The notes beneath the pieces are model-generated. The model had not been told where the DNA came from, made no database searches, and saw only the letters and a list, made by a program, of their open reading frames with translations. Source: Verrucomicrobiota bacterium (GTDB taxonomy: Bacteria; Verrucomicrobiota; Verrucomicrobiia; Chthoniobacterales; JAFAMB01). From it: a stretch of DNA of 14,770 bases. The translations under genes and the position numbers were made by a program. Every line of letters starts with the position of its first letter. Positions within the stretch are counted from its first letter, which is position 1. Where the stretch lies: positions 1 through 14,770 of the forward strand of contig JAFAVN010000331.1 of NCBI GenBank assembly GCA_019242435.1, in the 5' to 3' direction. Below, piece after piece: positions 1-6,641 of this stretch.

Positions 1-1370
1 AGATAGAGCCGAGCCTGGCTGCTGCGACCGCGGGAAGATTCCCGAGTAACTTAGACCTGCTCGCGCTGCCATCGAATCAGCCGCTCATCTTATCACCTGC
101 CGGTGCGCCGAATTTGATCCGAATCCCGTTGTCGTCCTTTAATAGCTCTGAGATCACGAATACCTGGAATATGAGGGTGACCGTCTCCCAATTGATCTGG
201 GACGGTGGCGCCGCTATTGCCAGCCGGCGCTCCGCTAGAATCACTGAAAATGCGGCCTATTACACATTGCGGGACACGATCGATTCTCTGGTCGAGACAG
301 TTAGAACCCAATTCTACCAGATCATTCTTGACCGAGCATTGGTCCAGGTTCAGGAAGAATCAGTTAACTTGCTCAAGAGCCAGTTAGACGACCAGCAGAG
401 TCGATACGAAGCGGGAACGGTACCGCAGTTCAACGTGCTTCAGGCTCAATCTCAGTTACAGAATCAGATTCCTCAGCTGATTTCTGCAGAAAATAATTAC
501 CGGATTTCCCAGGTCACCCTGGCACGAACTCTGGGGATTCCTGCTGACCGCCAATACACTACAGATGAGCCGTTGCCGGTTACCGGCTCGCTGGACGTGA
601 CTCCTATCAAGTACGATCTCGGCACCGCTTTGGCACAGGCGCGGGCGAACCGTCCGTCATTGAAAGCGCAGCGTTCGAATATCCTGGCCGCGTACGAGAA
701 TGTCTCAGTAGCCAAGGCCGGTTATCAACCCACCATAACGGCAAACGCCGGGCTCGAGGTTCAGCAAAACCCATTGAGCAACAACATGCGGAACACGGTG
801 AACGGCTGGTTCTTTGGTCTATCCGGCCAGTGGAACGTTTTCGATGGCGGGCTAACCTACGGAAAAGTTAAATCTGCCAATGCCCAGCTGGAAGAATCCA
901 GGGTAACCTTTGACGATGCAGTTCGGCAGGTAGAACTGGATGTTTCCACGGCCGTCGACAATCTTCGTCAAGCCGAGGAAACGATTGTGGCTGCTAAGAA
1001 AGGGGTCGATGTTTCCCTGGAATCACTTCGGCTGGCGAACGAACGGCTCGCGGCCGGTACAGGCACTCAGCTCGATGTCTTAAACCAGCAGACGCAGCTT
1101 ACAACCGCGCGCTCGACCTTTTTCCAGGCCGAATTCCAATACATATCGGCAGTTGCTCAGTACCAGTTCGCGACTGCCACCGAGGTCAGATACAACAACC
1201 TGTTTGATGAATCCGGTTATCATCCAAGCACCTTGACCAGAAACGAGGCGACCAAAGCGTTACAGTCGCGTCACGATTCTCCGCTCGATGCGGGTAAACC
1301 GGCTACCAACAAGTCTAAGAGATTCTCGCTGATGCCGCCTCAAGGAAAAGTGACGGTTCCTAATGATTGA
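1..1370 (+). CDS. TolC-like outer-membrane efflux protein (5' partial)
   Basis: Outer-membrane channel of the OEP/TolC family, which forms the exit duct of type I secretion or tripartite efflux systems. The reading frame is open from base 3, so the gene starts outside the window; the first plausible internal start (TTG at 114) is not the real one because upstream codons already read like TolC sequence. Visible are two OEP repeats: beta-strand segments such as VSQLIWDGG and WNVFDGGLTYGKV, each followed by long Gln/Glu/Ala-rich amphipathic helices containing the typical RYEAGTVPQFNVLQAQSQL and ERLAAGTGTQLDVLNQQTQL patterns. The last roughly 50 residues after QFATATEV are a polar, low-complexity tail longer than usual. 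The stop codon overlaps the next gene by 8 bases. No adaptor or inner-membrane pump gene is visible, so substrate and partner are unknown. Confidence 0.93.
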   Translation, partial: IEPSLAAATAGRFPSNLDLLALPSNQPLILSPAGAPNLIRIPLSSFNSSEITNTWNMRVTVSQLIWDGGAAIASRRSARITENAAYYTLRDTIDSLVETVRTQFYQIILDRALVQVQEESVNLLKSQLDDQQSRYEAGTVPQFNVLQAQSQLQNQIPQLISAENNYRISQVTLARTLGIPADRQYTTDEPLPVTGSLDVTPIKYDLGTALAQARANRPSLKAQRSNILAAYENVSVAKAGYQPTITANAGLEVQQNPLSNNMRNTVNGWFFGLSGQWNVFDGGLTYGKVKSANAQLEESRVTFDDAVRQVELDVSTAVDNLRQAEETIVAAKKGVDVSLESLRLANERLAAGTGTQLDVLNQQTQLTTARSTFFQAEFQYISAVAQYQFATATEVRYNNLFDESGYHPSTLTRNEATKALQSRHDSPLDAGKPATNKSKRFSLMPPQGKVTVPND

Positions 1371-2025
1371 TGTTCCTGTCCAGCGCTTTCCGGCCCTGGA
1401 AAAACTGGCTTCGGTACAACACGGTTTTATCCTTCGCGTACCGGAGTTGGACGTCAGGACCGATAGGGCATCGGCATTGGCCAGAATCTCAAGCCGCCAT
1501 GAGGCGGTACTGAAAAAGCTTGGAGACAGGGCCTTGCGGACTGCTGAGCAGATCCATGGGCATGGCGTTGCGGTGATTGATTCCCGTTCGCCCGAACAGA
1601 CTAGCGGCGTGGATGCACTTATCACGAATGATCCACTGGTCGTTTTAGGGATCTATGCAGCCGATTGTTGTGCCATCTATTTTGTCGATCCGGTTAAATC
1701 TGTAATTGGCCTGGCTCATTCCGGCCGAAAAGGAACGGAGCAAAACATTGTCGCTGCCACCGTCACGAAGATGAACTCGGCGTTCTGCTCGGAACCGCGA
1801 GACCTTGTTGTTCAGTTGAGCCCATGCATCCGGCCGCCATTCTACGAGGTGGATTTCGCGGCTCAAATCCTCTCCCAACTTCAGGAATCAGGGGTCCGGC
1901 AGGTTTTGGATTGCGGTGAAAACACCGGAGCCGATCTCGAGCGATTTTACTCCTATCGAATGGAGAAAGGTCGCACGGGCCGGATGCTGGCTTATTTGGC
2001 GTTAGATTGTGAATTTCATTTGTAG
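1363..2025 (+). CDS. pgeF: PgeF/YfiH family (DUF152, laccase-domain) protein
   Basis: Peptidoglycan-editing factor PgeF/YfiH family, cytoplasmic zinc-dependent enzymes reported to act on purine nucleosides and, in E. coli, to prevent misincorporation of L-Ser into muropeptides. The 220-residue length is close to that of the family. The three expected metal ligands are visible: His65 (AEQIHGHGV), Cys102 (YAADCCAIYFVD) and His119 (GLAHSGRKGT), with spacings very close to those of E. coli YfiH. Downstream, LSPCIRPPFYEVDF and the C-terminal FYSYRMEKGRTGRMLAYLAL match the family end. Odd point: the usual HAGWRG motif reads HSGRKG, lacking the Trp. The ATG overlaps the upstream stop by 8 bases and the stop lies 17 bases inside the next ORF, suggesting translational coupling with both neighbours. 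Family assignment is secure; the exact substrate in this organism is not. Confidence 0.9.
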   Translation: MIDVPVQRFPALEKLASVQHGFILRVPELDVRTDRASALARISSRHEAVLKKLGDRALRTAEQIHGHGVAVIDSRSPEQTSGVDALITNDPLVVLGIYAADCCAIYFVDPVKSVIGLAHSGRKGTEQNIVAATVTKMNSAFCSEPRDLVVQLSPCIRPPFYEVDFAAQILSQLQESGVRQVLDCGENTGADLERFYSYRMEKGRTGRMLAYLALDCEFHL

Positions 2026-2716
2026 CCAGCGGAAGTTTGATCCGGAGCTGACCGAAATGATGGACCAGCCCGATCCGTCTCGTGCCGAGTTGATCCGTGC
2101 TCTGGAGAATTTGCGCATCTTGAATCGGTATTTTGGTAGCCACCGGATTATTCGGCATTTCCTCCGGCGGTGGATCCGGCAGGGGGACTCACTATCTATT
2201 CTGGATGCATGCACCGGATTTGGGGACATTCCGAGATTGGTCGTCAATTGGGCGCGCATCCATCAGGCAAAAGTGCAGGTGCTCGCTATAGATTTCCAAT
2301 CCGCCACGCTGGACATCGCGCGTCAACGATCCGAGGAGTTCCCCGAAATCCGTTTTCAACAAGCGGACTTAAGGAGCTTCAATCCCGGGCGCCCATTCGA
2401 TGTTGTTCTGTGTTCGCTGGCCCTTCATCATTTCGCGTGGCCGGAGGCGGTCGAAATCTTGCGGACATTGGAGCGATTGGCCGATCGGGCCGTTCTGGTG
2501 TCGGATCTGGAGCGCTCGCTCGGCGGGATGCTAGGTGTCTATCTTTTGACATCCACAATCTTTCGGAATCCGATGACGCGATTCGACGGCCGGCTTTCCA
2601 TAAGACGTGCGTTTTCTTTCCCAGAAATGCGGCGGCTGGCAGTCGAAGCTGGTTGGCATGGCTTCAGGCACCGACGTTTTCTGGCGAACCACCAGGTTCT
2701 CTGGCTAAAGAAATAA
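2009..2716 (+). CDS. Class I SAM-dependent methyltransferase
   Basis: Predicted soluble class I (Rossmann) methyltransferase; substrate unknown. SAM-binding motif I is LDACTGFGD (residues 65-73), the acidic residue ending beta-2 is Asp95 (VLAIDFQSA), motif II lies near QADLRSF (118-124) and a UbiE-like SLALHHF lies at 136-142. The N-terminal part (EMMDQPD, then ALENLRILNRYFG) resembles methyltransferases often annotated beside type III polyketide synthases, though no such synthase is in the window. The start is uncertain: GTG at 2009 overlaps pgeF by 17 bases, whereas ATG at 2057 has a GGAG nine bases upstream and would give 219 residues. It is the last gene before a strong terminator. The domain call is firm and the role is open. 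Confidence 0.85.
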   Translation: MNFICSQRKFDPELTEMMDQPDPSRAELIRALENLRILNRYFGSHRIIRHFLRRWIRQGDSLSILDACTGFGDIPRLVVNWARIHQAKVQVLAIDFQSATLDIARQRSEEFPEIRFQQADLRSFNPGRPFDVVLCSLALHHFAWPEAVEILRTLERLADRAVLVSDLERSLGGMLGVYLLTSTIFRNPMTRFDGRLSIRRAFSFPEMRRLAVEAGWHGFRHRRFLANHQVLWLKK

Positions 2717-2717
2717 C

Positions 2718-2769
2718 AATAGCAAAGGCTTTGTTGCAGAGGACTAGATGGAACGGGGCCTTTGCTATT
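2718..2769 (+). terminator. Rho-independent-type terminator after the methyltransferase gene
   Basis: Two perfectly complementary 12-base arms (2718-2729 AATAGCAAAGGC and 2758-2769 GCCTTTGCTATT) enclose a 28-base loop. They begin one base after the methyltransferase stop and are followed by a T-rich stretch (TTGCTATTTGTTGTTTCT). The large loop and interrupted T run are not textbook, but the position and perfect stem support termination of the tolC-pgeF-methyltransferase unit. Confidence 0.75.
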
Positions 2770-2808
2770 TGCTATTTGTTGTTTCTATTCTAATCCTGCG
2801 TCGTGCCG

Positions 2809-3306
2809 ATGAAACTCTGCTCGAAGTTGTGCATCGTGGCTTTCTGCTTGGCAGTACGTACTGGCCTTGGAGAGGAGATCGCGATTGATCCAACCCGGTT
2901 CCAACTCGAGATCGACAGACAGGCTGAAGCCAGATCCACTCTGGCGGATAATGAGGGGCGGCCCGGCAAGGAAATCGTGGTTACGGTATCAAAACCTGGG
3001 CCGGAATTCTGGGACGTTGAGGTGCGGGCCCCTGGGTTCAGCTTTGAACAGGGAAAACGATACGATCTGGTCTTTAGAGCAAAGGGTTCGCAGAGTGAAT
3101 TTGTCTATTTCGTGCTGGAAAAAAGCGACGGAACCCAGGAGTCGATTGCGCGCGGAACGTTTCTCCAGATCCCGGGCCAATGGGTCGACTGCACTGTAGA
3201 GTTCGAGGTGCAACAGAACGCACCGACGGCTCGGATCACGATCAGCAATTTATCCGTCCACCAAGCCACCTTTACCTTTAGCGACTTCAGGCTGGTGGCG
3301 AAGTAA
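2809..3306 (+). CDS. Secreted protein with probable carbohydrate-binding (CBM4_9-like) fold
   Basis: Small exported protein of 165 residues. I chose ATG 2809, which starts MKLCSKLCIVAFCLA, a basic-hydrophobic signal peptide with likely cleavage after GLG before EEIAID; GTG 2803 would add only two residues. The mature part is rich in beta-strands, with the order seen in CBM4_9 jelly-roll domains: WDVEVRAPGFSFEQGKRYDL (ligand-face strand), LVFRAKGSQ, a FVYFVLEKSDG strand, WVDCTVEFEV, and a closing FTFSDFRLVAK. Such modules bind glycans in extracellular enzymes, but here the module stands alone without a catalytic domain. It follows a terminator, so it probably has its own promoter. It is convergent with the AMP-ligase gene across a repeat-filled gap. 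The fold assignment rests on pattern recognition only. Confidence 0.7.
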   Translation: MKLCSKLCIVAFCLAVRTGLGEEIAIDPTRFQLEIDRQAEARSTLADNEGRPGKEIVVTVSKPGPEFWDVEVRAPGFSFEQGKRYDLVFRAKGSQSEFVYFVLEKSDGTQESIARGTFLQIPGQWVDCTVEFEVQQNAPTARITISNLSVHQATFTFSDFRLVAK

Positions 3307-3358
3307 GAACGAGACAGAACGCTCGCGAGCTCTGCGAACCTCGGAAAACCCGGGAAGG
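3307..3358. other. Gene-free lead-in to the repeat block
   Basis: This is the first part of a 391-base gene-free stretch (3307-3697) between two convergent genes. These 52 bases hold only scattered short inverted GC words (GCTCGCGAGC) and no credible ORF or terminator with a T run. The rest of the gap is repeat DNA, described in the next entries. Confidence 0.5.
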
Positions 3359-3462
3359 CGCGGGAAATACCCAACGCCGGACATGCGCGGGAAATACCCA
3401 ACGCCGGGAACGCATGGGAAATACCCAACGCCGGGAACACGCGGAAACGCCCAACGCCCTGG
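3359..3462 (+). repeat. 27-bp tandem repeat array (about four copies)
   Basis: Three near-identical 27-base copies (3359-3385, 3386-3412, 3413-3439) share GGGAAATACCCAACGCCGG followed by a variable end such as ACATG, GAACG or GAACA. A fourth, diverged copy starts at 3440 and runs straight into the hairpin repeat at 3450. The copies are contiguous without unique spacers, so this is not a CRISPR array. Similar 27-base periods stand before the other two hairpin copies (inverted at 3673-3697, and 14650-14700). Confidence 0.85.
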
Positions 3463-3531
3463 AGGGGAGCCGCTTTATAGGAGGCTAGCTCTATTGGCAT
3501 CTAGCAGGCGGCTCCCGAGAACCATCCATCA
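3450..3531 (+). repeat. Dispersed hairpin repeat, copy A
   Basis: An 82-base element starting CCCAACGCCCTGGAGGGGAG. Internally it is an imperfect palindrome: GGGAGCCGC on the left pairs with GCGGCTCCC on the right around a variable loop containing CTAGCTCTATTGG. By hand alignment it differs from copy C (14689-14770) at about 11 of 82 positions, and it is repeated in inverted orientation as copy B. The layout resembles REP/BIME-like elements, although no REP transposase gene is in the window. Confidence 0.85.
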
Positions 3532-3599
3532 GACCCTTTCGTTCCCGTCTGGGGCCGTTCAGCGAGGATACCTAGGGATTGCTGGAAACCCTTGGGCGG
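3532..3599. other. Spacer between inverted repeat copies A and B
   Basis: 68 bases of mostly unique sequence between the inverted hairpin copies. I see no ORF or recognised motif. The word ATCCATC at its left border is shared with the right flank of copy C, so the true repeat may extend slightly further than the hairpin. Confidence 0.5.
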
Positions 3600-3697
3600 T
3601 TCCCGGGAGCCGCCTGTTAGGGACCAATAGAGCTAGGTTACCTACAAAACGGCTCCCCTCCACGGCGTTGGGCATCGGTATGCGTTCCCGGCGTTTC
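3600..3697 (-). repeat. Dispersed hairpin repeat, copy B, with inverted 27-bp tag
   Basis: The reverse complement of 3600-3672 reads CCCAACGCCGTGGAGGGGAG, then CTAGCTCTATTGG and finally GGCGGCTCCCGGGAA, so it is the same element as copy A in opposite orientation with about one inserted base. 3673-3697 carries the reverse complement of the 27-base tag (ending GAAACGCCGGGAACG). The tag ends at the stop codon of the AMP-ligase gene. Copies A and B together could form a very long hairpin with arms of about 75 bases. Confidence 0.82.
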
Positions 3698-5080
3698 TCA
3701 GCGCTCTTTTCGTCGCATATATTCAGCGGCCAGCTCGGCGCGGCTTACCTTGCCACGGGCGTTGACTGGTAATTCGCTAACCACTTGAAACTCCCGGGGA
3801 ACCTGCCAATCCGCTAGTCCGGCGCGGCAGTGCGCTTCCAAAGTCTGCCTGGCGATTGGTACATTGCCCAACACCAGCGCTACGAGGTCTTCGTTCCGGT
3901 TTGGTGAAGGGACACCGAAGGCGATAACTTCGATAACCCCGGGAAGTTCTCTAATATGCTCTTCCACGATCGAGGGATGGATCTTTTTTCCGGCAACGTT
4001 GATGACGTCAGATGCGCGTCCGTAAACCTGAGCAGAATCGCCGTCCCACCGGATCAAGTCGCCCGGGATGAATCGGCCGGTTTCTAGAATGTCCGGCTGC
4101 GGGTGAGGGAAATAACCGTCGGCAACATTTGGGCCCCGGACTTCTATGCGATCGTTTGGCAAGCGTAAAATCTCCACCCCGTCCATCGGGCGTCCCACAA
4201 ATCCAGAAGGGGCAGCTAGCGAGCCCTCCCGATCGAACATGATGCCGCCGCATTCGGAGGACCCATAAAAACTGTGGATCCGAAGACCAAATCGATCGAA
4301 GAACTGGTGCACGGTTTTCGCCGGAAGGGGCGCCCCGGCAGAAATGCATAACCGAACCTGTCCAAGGCGATCGTTTTCGGGGAGGGAACATAATGCCTGA
4401 AAAATGGCCGGCGTCGCCGGTAACACGGTTGCCCCTGATATTTGGATCTGATGTTGGACGGCACGTGGTAATCGGTCCCGTGAGACGACGAACCGAGTTC
4501 CTTGGTACAGAAGAGGCGTGACCAGGTTACTAAATCCGTAGGAATGGGCGAAAGGGATGGCTCCGAAATTGATGTCTGCCGCGAGCAGGCCCATTGTGCA
4601 GCAGATATTCCGGCAATCACTCAGAAGTTGAGATTCTCGGAACCGGATCGCCCGGGGGAGCCCGGTCGTTCCCGAAGTTATCTTTAGCAGGTCCGGCTGC
4701 GGGTCTGGCCAGACAGACCTAGCCGAGTGCCGGCGAGATATCTCGGTCCCGCGAATTAAGGCGTGCGGATTCGTAACTTGGATAACGTTTTCAAGCTGGG
4801 GCCCGGTAACCTGGAACTCGAGTGGCACCGTCACCAGGAATCGGTCCAGGCAAGCGAGTAAAAGGGCCGGCCAGCTGCAATCGGCGTCAATTTGGGCAAT
4901 GACGGTCGATCCCGGTTCGAAGCCGGCCAATTGCTCTCGCCAATGGAGTCGTTCAGCCTCAATATCGTTGAAGGTCCGAACAATCTGAGCGTTTGCCCTG
5001 AAGATCGCTGGCTGGTCCCCGAATTTAGCCAGTACACTGGCCCAAAGGTTGGGAAATAGACGTTGTTCCACTTGCGTCAC
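3698..5080 (-). CDS. AMP-dependent acyl-CoA synthetase/ligase (ANL superfamily)
   Basis: Adenylate-forming enzyme: it activates a carboxylic acid with ATP to an acyl-adenylate and usually passes it to CoA or a carrier protein. ANL motifs appear in order: P-loop A3 ITSGTTGLPR (134-143), A5 YGSSE (272-276), A7 PGD (339-341), the hinge A8 GRASDVINVAGKKIHP (354-369), and A10 PVNARGKVSR with the presumed catalytic Lys444. At 460 residues it is shorter than typical acyl-CoA synthetases (500 or more), mainly through a compact N-terminal domain. The P-loop Lys of many family members is Arg143. The start is taken as GTG 5080; GTG 5071 is an alternative. It is transcribed divergently from rpmE with only 33 bases between the starts, and its stop abuts a hairpin repeat. 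Substrate is unknown: fatty, aryl or polyene acids are all possible. Confidence 0.88.
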   Translation of the reverse strand: MTQVEQRLFPNLWASVLAKFGDQPAIFRANAQIVRTFNDIEAERLHWREQLAGFEPGSTVIAQIDADCSWPALLLACLDRFLVTVPLEFQVTGPQLENVIQVTNPHALIRGTEISRRHSARSVWPDPQPDLLKITSGTTGLPRAIRFRESQLLSDCRNICCTMGLLAADINFGAIPFAHSYGFSNLVTPLLYQGTRFVVSRDRLPRAVQHQIQISGATVLPATPAIFQALCSLPENDRLGQVRLCISAGAPLPAKTVHQFFDRFGLRIHSFYGSSECGGIMFDREGSLAAPSGFVGRPMDGVEILRLPNDRIEVRGPNVADGYFPHPQPDILETGRFIPGDLIRWDGDSAQVYGRASDVINVAGKKIHPSIVEEHIRELPGVIEVIAFGVPSPNRNEDLVALVLGNVPIARQTLEAHCRAGLADWQVPREFQVVSELPVNARGKVSRAELAAEYMRRKER

Positions 5081-5113
5081 TTGCCGGGTGTGTTACTTTC
5101 TCGCTCTTTCGAC

Positions 5114-5338
5114 ATGAAGGCGGACATACATCCCAAATATACCGAGACCACGATCGTTTGTGCATGCGGGGCTACGTATCACACCAGATCGACTCGTCGG
5201 GATATCAAAATCGGGATTTGCGCGGCTTGCCACCCATTTTTTACCGGCGAACAGAAATTTGTCGATACTGCAGGGCGGGTTGAGAAATTCGCTCGACGAT
5301 ACGGCAAGACCTTGCTCTCCAAAGAAAAGCGTAAATAG
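5114..5338 (+). CDS. rpmE: 50S ribosomal protein L31 (zinc-binding form)
   Basis: Ribosomal protein L31 of the large subunit, which bridges the two subunits near the central protuberance. The 74-residue protein starts MKADIHPKY and carries the C+ zinc site CAC (Cys16, Cys18) and CAAC (Cys36, Cys39), followed by the signature HPFFTGEQKFVDTAGRV. The open frame extends upstream to 5063, but ATG 5114 matches the family start exactly and avoids overlapping the divergent ligase gene. No clear Shine-Dalgarno precedes it. The zinc-containing form suggests the zinc-replete paralogue; whether a zinc-free C- version exists elsewhere cannot be seen. The rpmE-prfA-prmC order is common in bacteria. Confidence 0.97.
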   Translation: MKADIHPKYTETTIVCACGATYHTRSTRRDIKIGICAACHPFFTGEQKFVDTAGRVEKFARRYGKTLLSKEKRK

Positions 5339-5410
5339 CGGCGGCAAACCGCACTGTTCCCCGGCTTTTTCTGCTAGGGTCATTTTTCCTGAGAGTTGGG
5401 GGTTAATTGC

Positions 5411-6499
5411 ATGGATTTTCGGCCGTTGATTGAACAGAAGCGCAAGCGGTTCGAGGAGCTGGAGGCCTTGGTCGGTTCATCCTCGCTTTTCGAAAATCCC
5501 AAACGGGCACGCGACATCATGCGCGAGCACGCCAACCTGAAGCGGTTGTTGGAAGAGTGGGATATGCTCGAGAAGAAGCATCGGGAGCTTGAAGACAGCC
5601 GTTTATTAGCTGCCGGTGGTGATACTGAGCTTGCCGAACTGGCGGCTAGTGAGATCGCCCCTCTGGAAGCGGAAATCGGGCGTTTATCCAAAGATGTCCA
5701 GGTCGCCTTGCTTCCTCCTGAGCCACATGAAGATCGCGATGCCATCGTCGAAATCCGGGCAGGCACTGGAGGTAGCGAAGCAGCTTTGTTCGCTGCTGAC
5801 CTTTACCGGATGTACAATCGATATGCTGAGTCTCATCGGCTGAAAGTCGAGGAACTGGAAAGCAGTCCCTCCGAACTCGGGGGCTTAAAAGAAGTGATTT
5901 TCAAAGTCTCCGGAGAACACGTCTTTAGAACGCTCCGGTATGAAAGCGGTGTTCATCGAGTCCAACGCGTACCGGTTACCGAAGCGCAGGGTCGAATTCA
6001 TACCTCTACTGCGACGGTGGCGGTATTGCCCGAGGCCGAAGAAATCGACCTGGAGCTACGTCCTGAAGATCTACGGATAGAAGTCTGCCGGGCCGGCGGA
6101 CCAGGTGGACAGGGGGTGAATACGACCGATTCTGCGGTTCAAATACTCCATATCCCAACGGGTAAAATCGTGCGTTGCCAGGACGGTCGTAGCCAGCAGA
6201 AGAATAAGGAGAAAGCTCTAGCCATCTTGCGAGCTCGCCTCTTGGAAGAGAGGCAACAGGAAGAGGCCGAGAAATATTCCGCCCACCGACGAAGCTTAAT
6301 TGGTTCGGGTGGCCGCGAAGAAAAGATCCGAACCTACAATTTCCCTCAAAATCGGGTCACCGATCATCGAATCGGCATGACGCTGTTCAACCTGGATTTT
6401 TTCATGGAAGGTCAGTTGGATGAGATGGTTAACGCCCTTCAGGCCAGTGACATGGAGCAACGCCTGAAAGAAGCCGGCCTCGAGCAAGCGGTAGCGTGA
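5411..6499 (+). CDS. prfA: Peptide chain release factor 1 (RF1)
   Basis: Class I release factor that reads UAA and UAG stop codons and triggers peptidyl-tRNA hydrolysis. The 362-residue length is typical. The peptide anticodon reads PVT (188-190, in QRVPVTEAQGRIHTS), which identifies RF1 rather than RF2 (SPF). The catalytic GGQ is at 232-234 (RAGGPGGQGVNTTDSAV). The N-terminal coiled-coil domain and the C-terminal RTYNFPQNRVTDHRIG segment are intact. I chose ATG 5411 rather than the upstream TTG at 5396; the G-rich stretch GAGAGTTGGGGG lies just before it as a possible ribosome site. It is followed by prmC, whose product methylates Gln234. Confidence 0.98.
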   Translation: MDFRPLIEQKRKRFEELEALVGSSSLFENPKRARDIMREHANLKRLLEEWDMLEKKHRELEDSRLLAAGGDTELAELAASEIAPLEAEIGRLSKDVQVALLPPEPHEDRDAIVEIRAGTGGSEAALFAADLYRMYNRYAESHRLKVEELESSPSELGGLKEVIFKVSGEHVFRTLRYESGVHRVQRVPVTEAQGRIHTSTATVAVLPEAEEIDLELRPEDLRIEVCRAGGPGGQGVNTTDSAVQILHIPTGKIVRCQDGRSQQKNKEKALAILRARLLEERQQEEAEKYSAHRRSLIGSGGREEKIRTYNFPQNRVTDHRIGMTLFNLDFFMEGQLDEMVNALQASDMEQRLKEAGLEQAVA

Positions 6500-6641
6500 G
6501 GGGTAAGGGGCGAGGAGGGAATAGTGGGAGGTGATTAGGAGCCTTCGGCACCGGCAAGGCATGTCAAGATACTGACATGATCGTCAACCACTGGTCACCT
6601 CTCACCTTTTACTTCTCACCTTTCGCCGATCACCGCTTTCC
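6497..6641. repeat. Inverted purine-rich/pyrimidine-rich degenerate repeat between prfA and prmC
   Basis: The prfA-prmC gap starts with a purine-rich tract from the prfA stop (GTGAGGGGTAAGGGGCGAGG through AGTGGGAGGTGA, ending near 6535) and closes with a pyrimidine-rich tract of the opposite sense (TCACCTCTCACCTTTTACTT and onward, from about 6595). The inner words AGGTGA and TCACCT are exactly complementary, and the rest would pair imperfectly with many G-U pairs. Both arms are built from variants of a short GTGAGG-like word. It could act as an RNA stem between the two cistrons. The prmC GTG at 6642 has no clear Shine-Dalgarno. Confidence 0.5.

Noticed and set aside
2170..2793. 207-codon plus-strand ORF overlapping the methyltransferase
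   Set aside because: It is a shadow frame of the methyltransferase gene and reads through its terminator.
3359..3462. CRISPR-like array
   Set aside because: The 27-base units are contiguous with no unique spacers, and no cas genes are present.
3383..3772. 129-residue plus-strand ORF across the repeat block
   Set aside because: It translates tandem and hairpin repeat DNA and then runs antisense into the AMP-ligase gene; the protein is low complexity with no family features.
5063..5113. 17-residue N-terminal extension of L31
   Set aside because: Family members begin MK-DIHP as at 5114; the extension would overlap the divergent ligase gene.
5339..5410. Terminator between rpmE and prfA
   Set aside because: Only a 4-base stem (GCGG-CAAA-CCGC) is seen, with no adjacent T run, so it is too weak to annotate.
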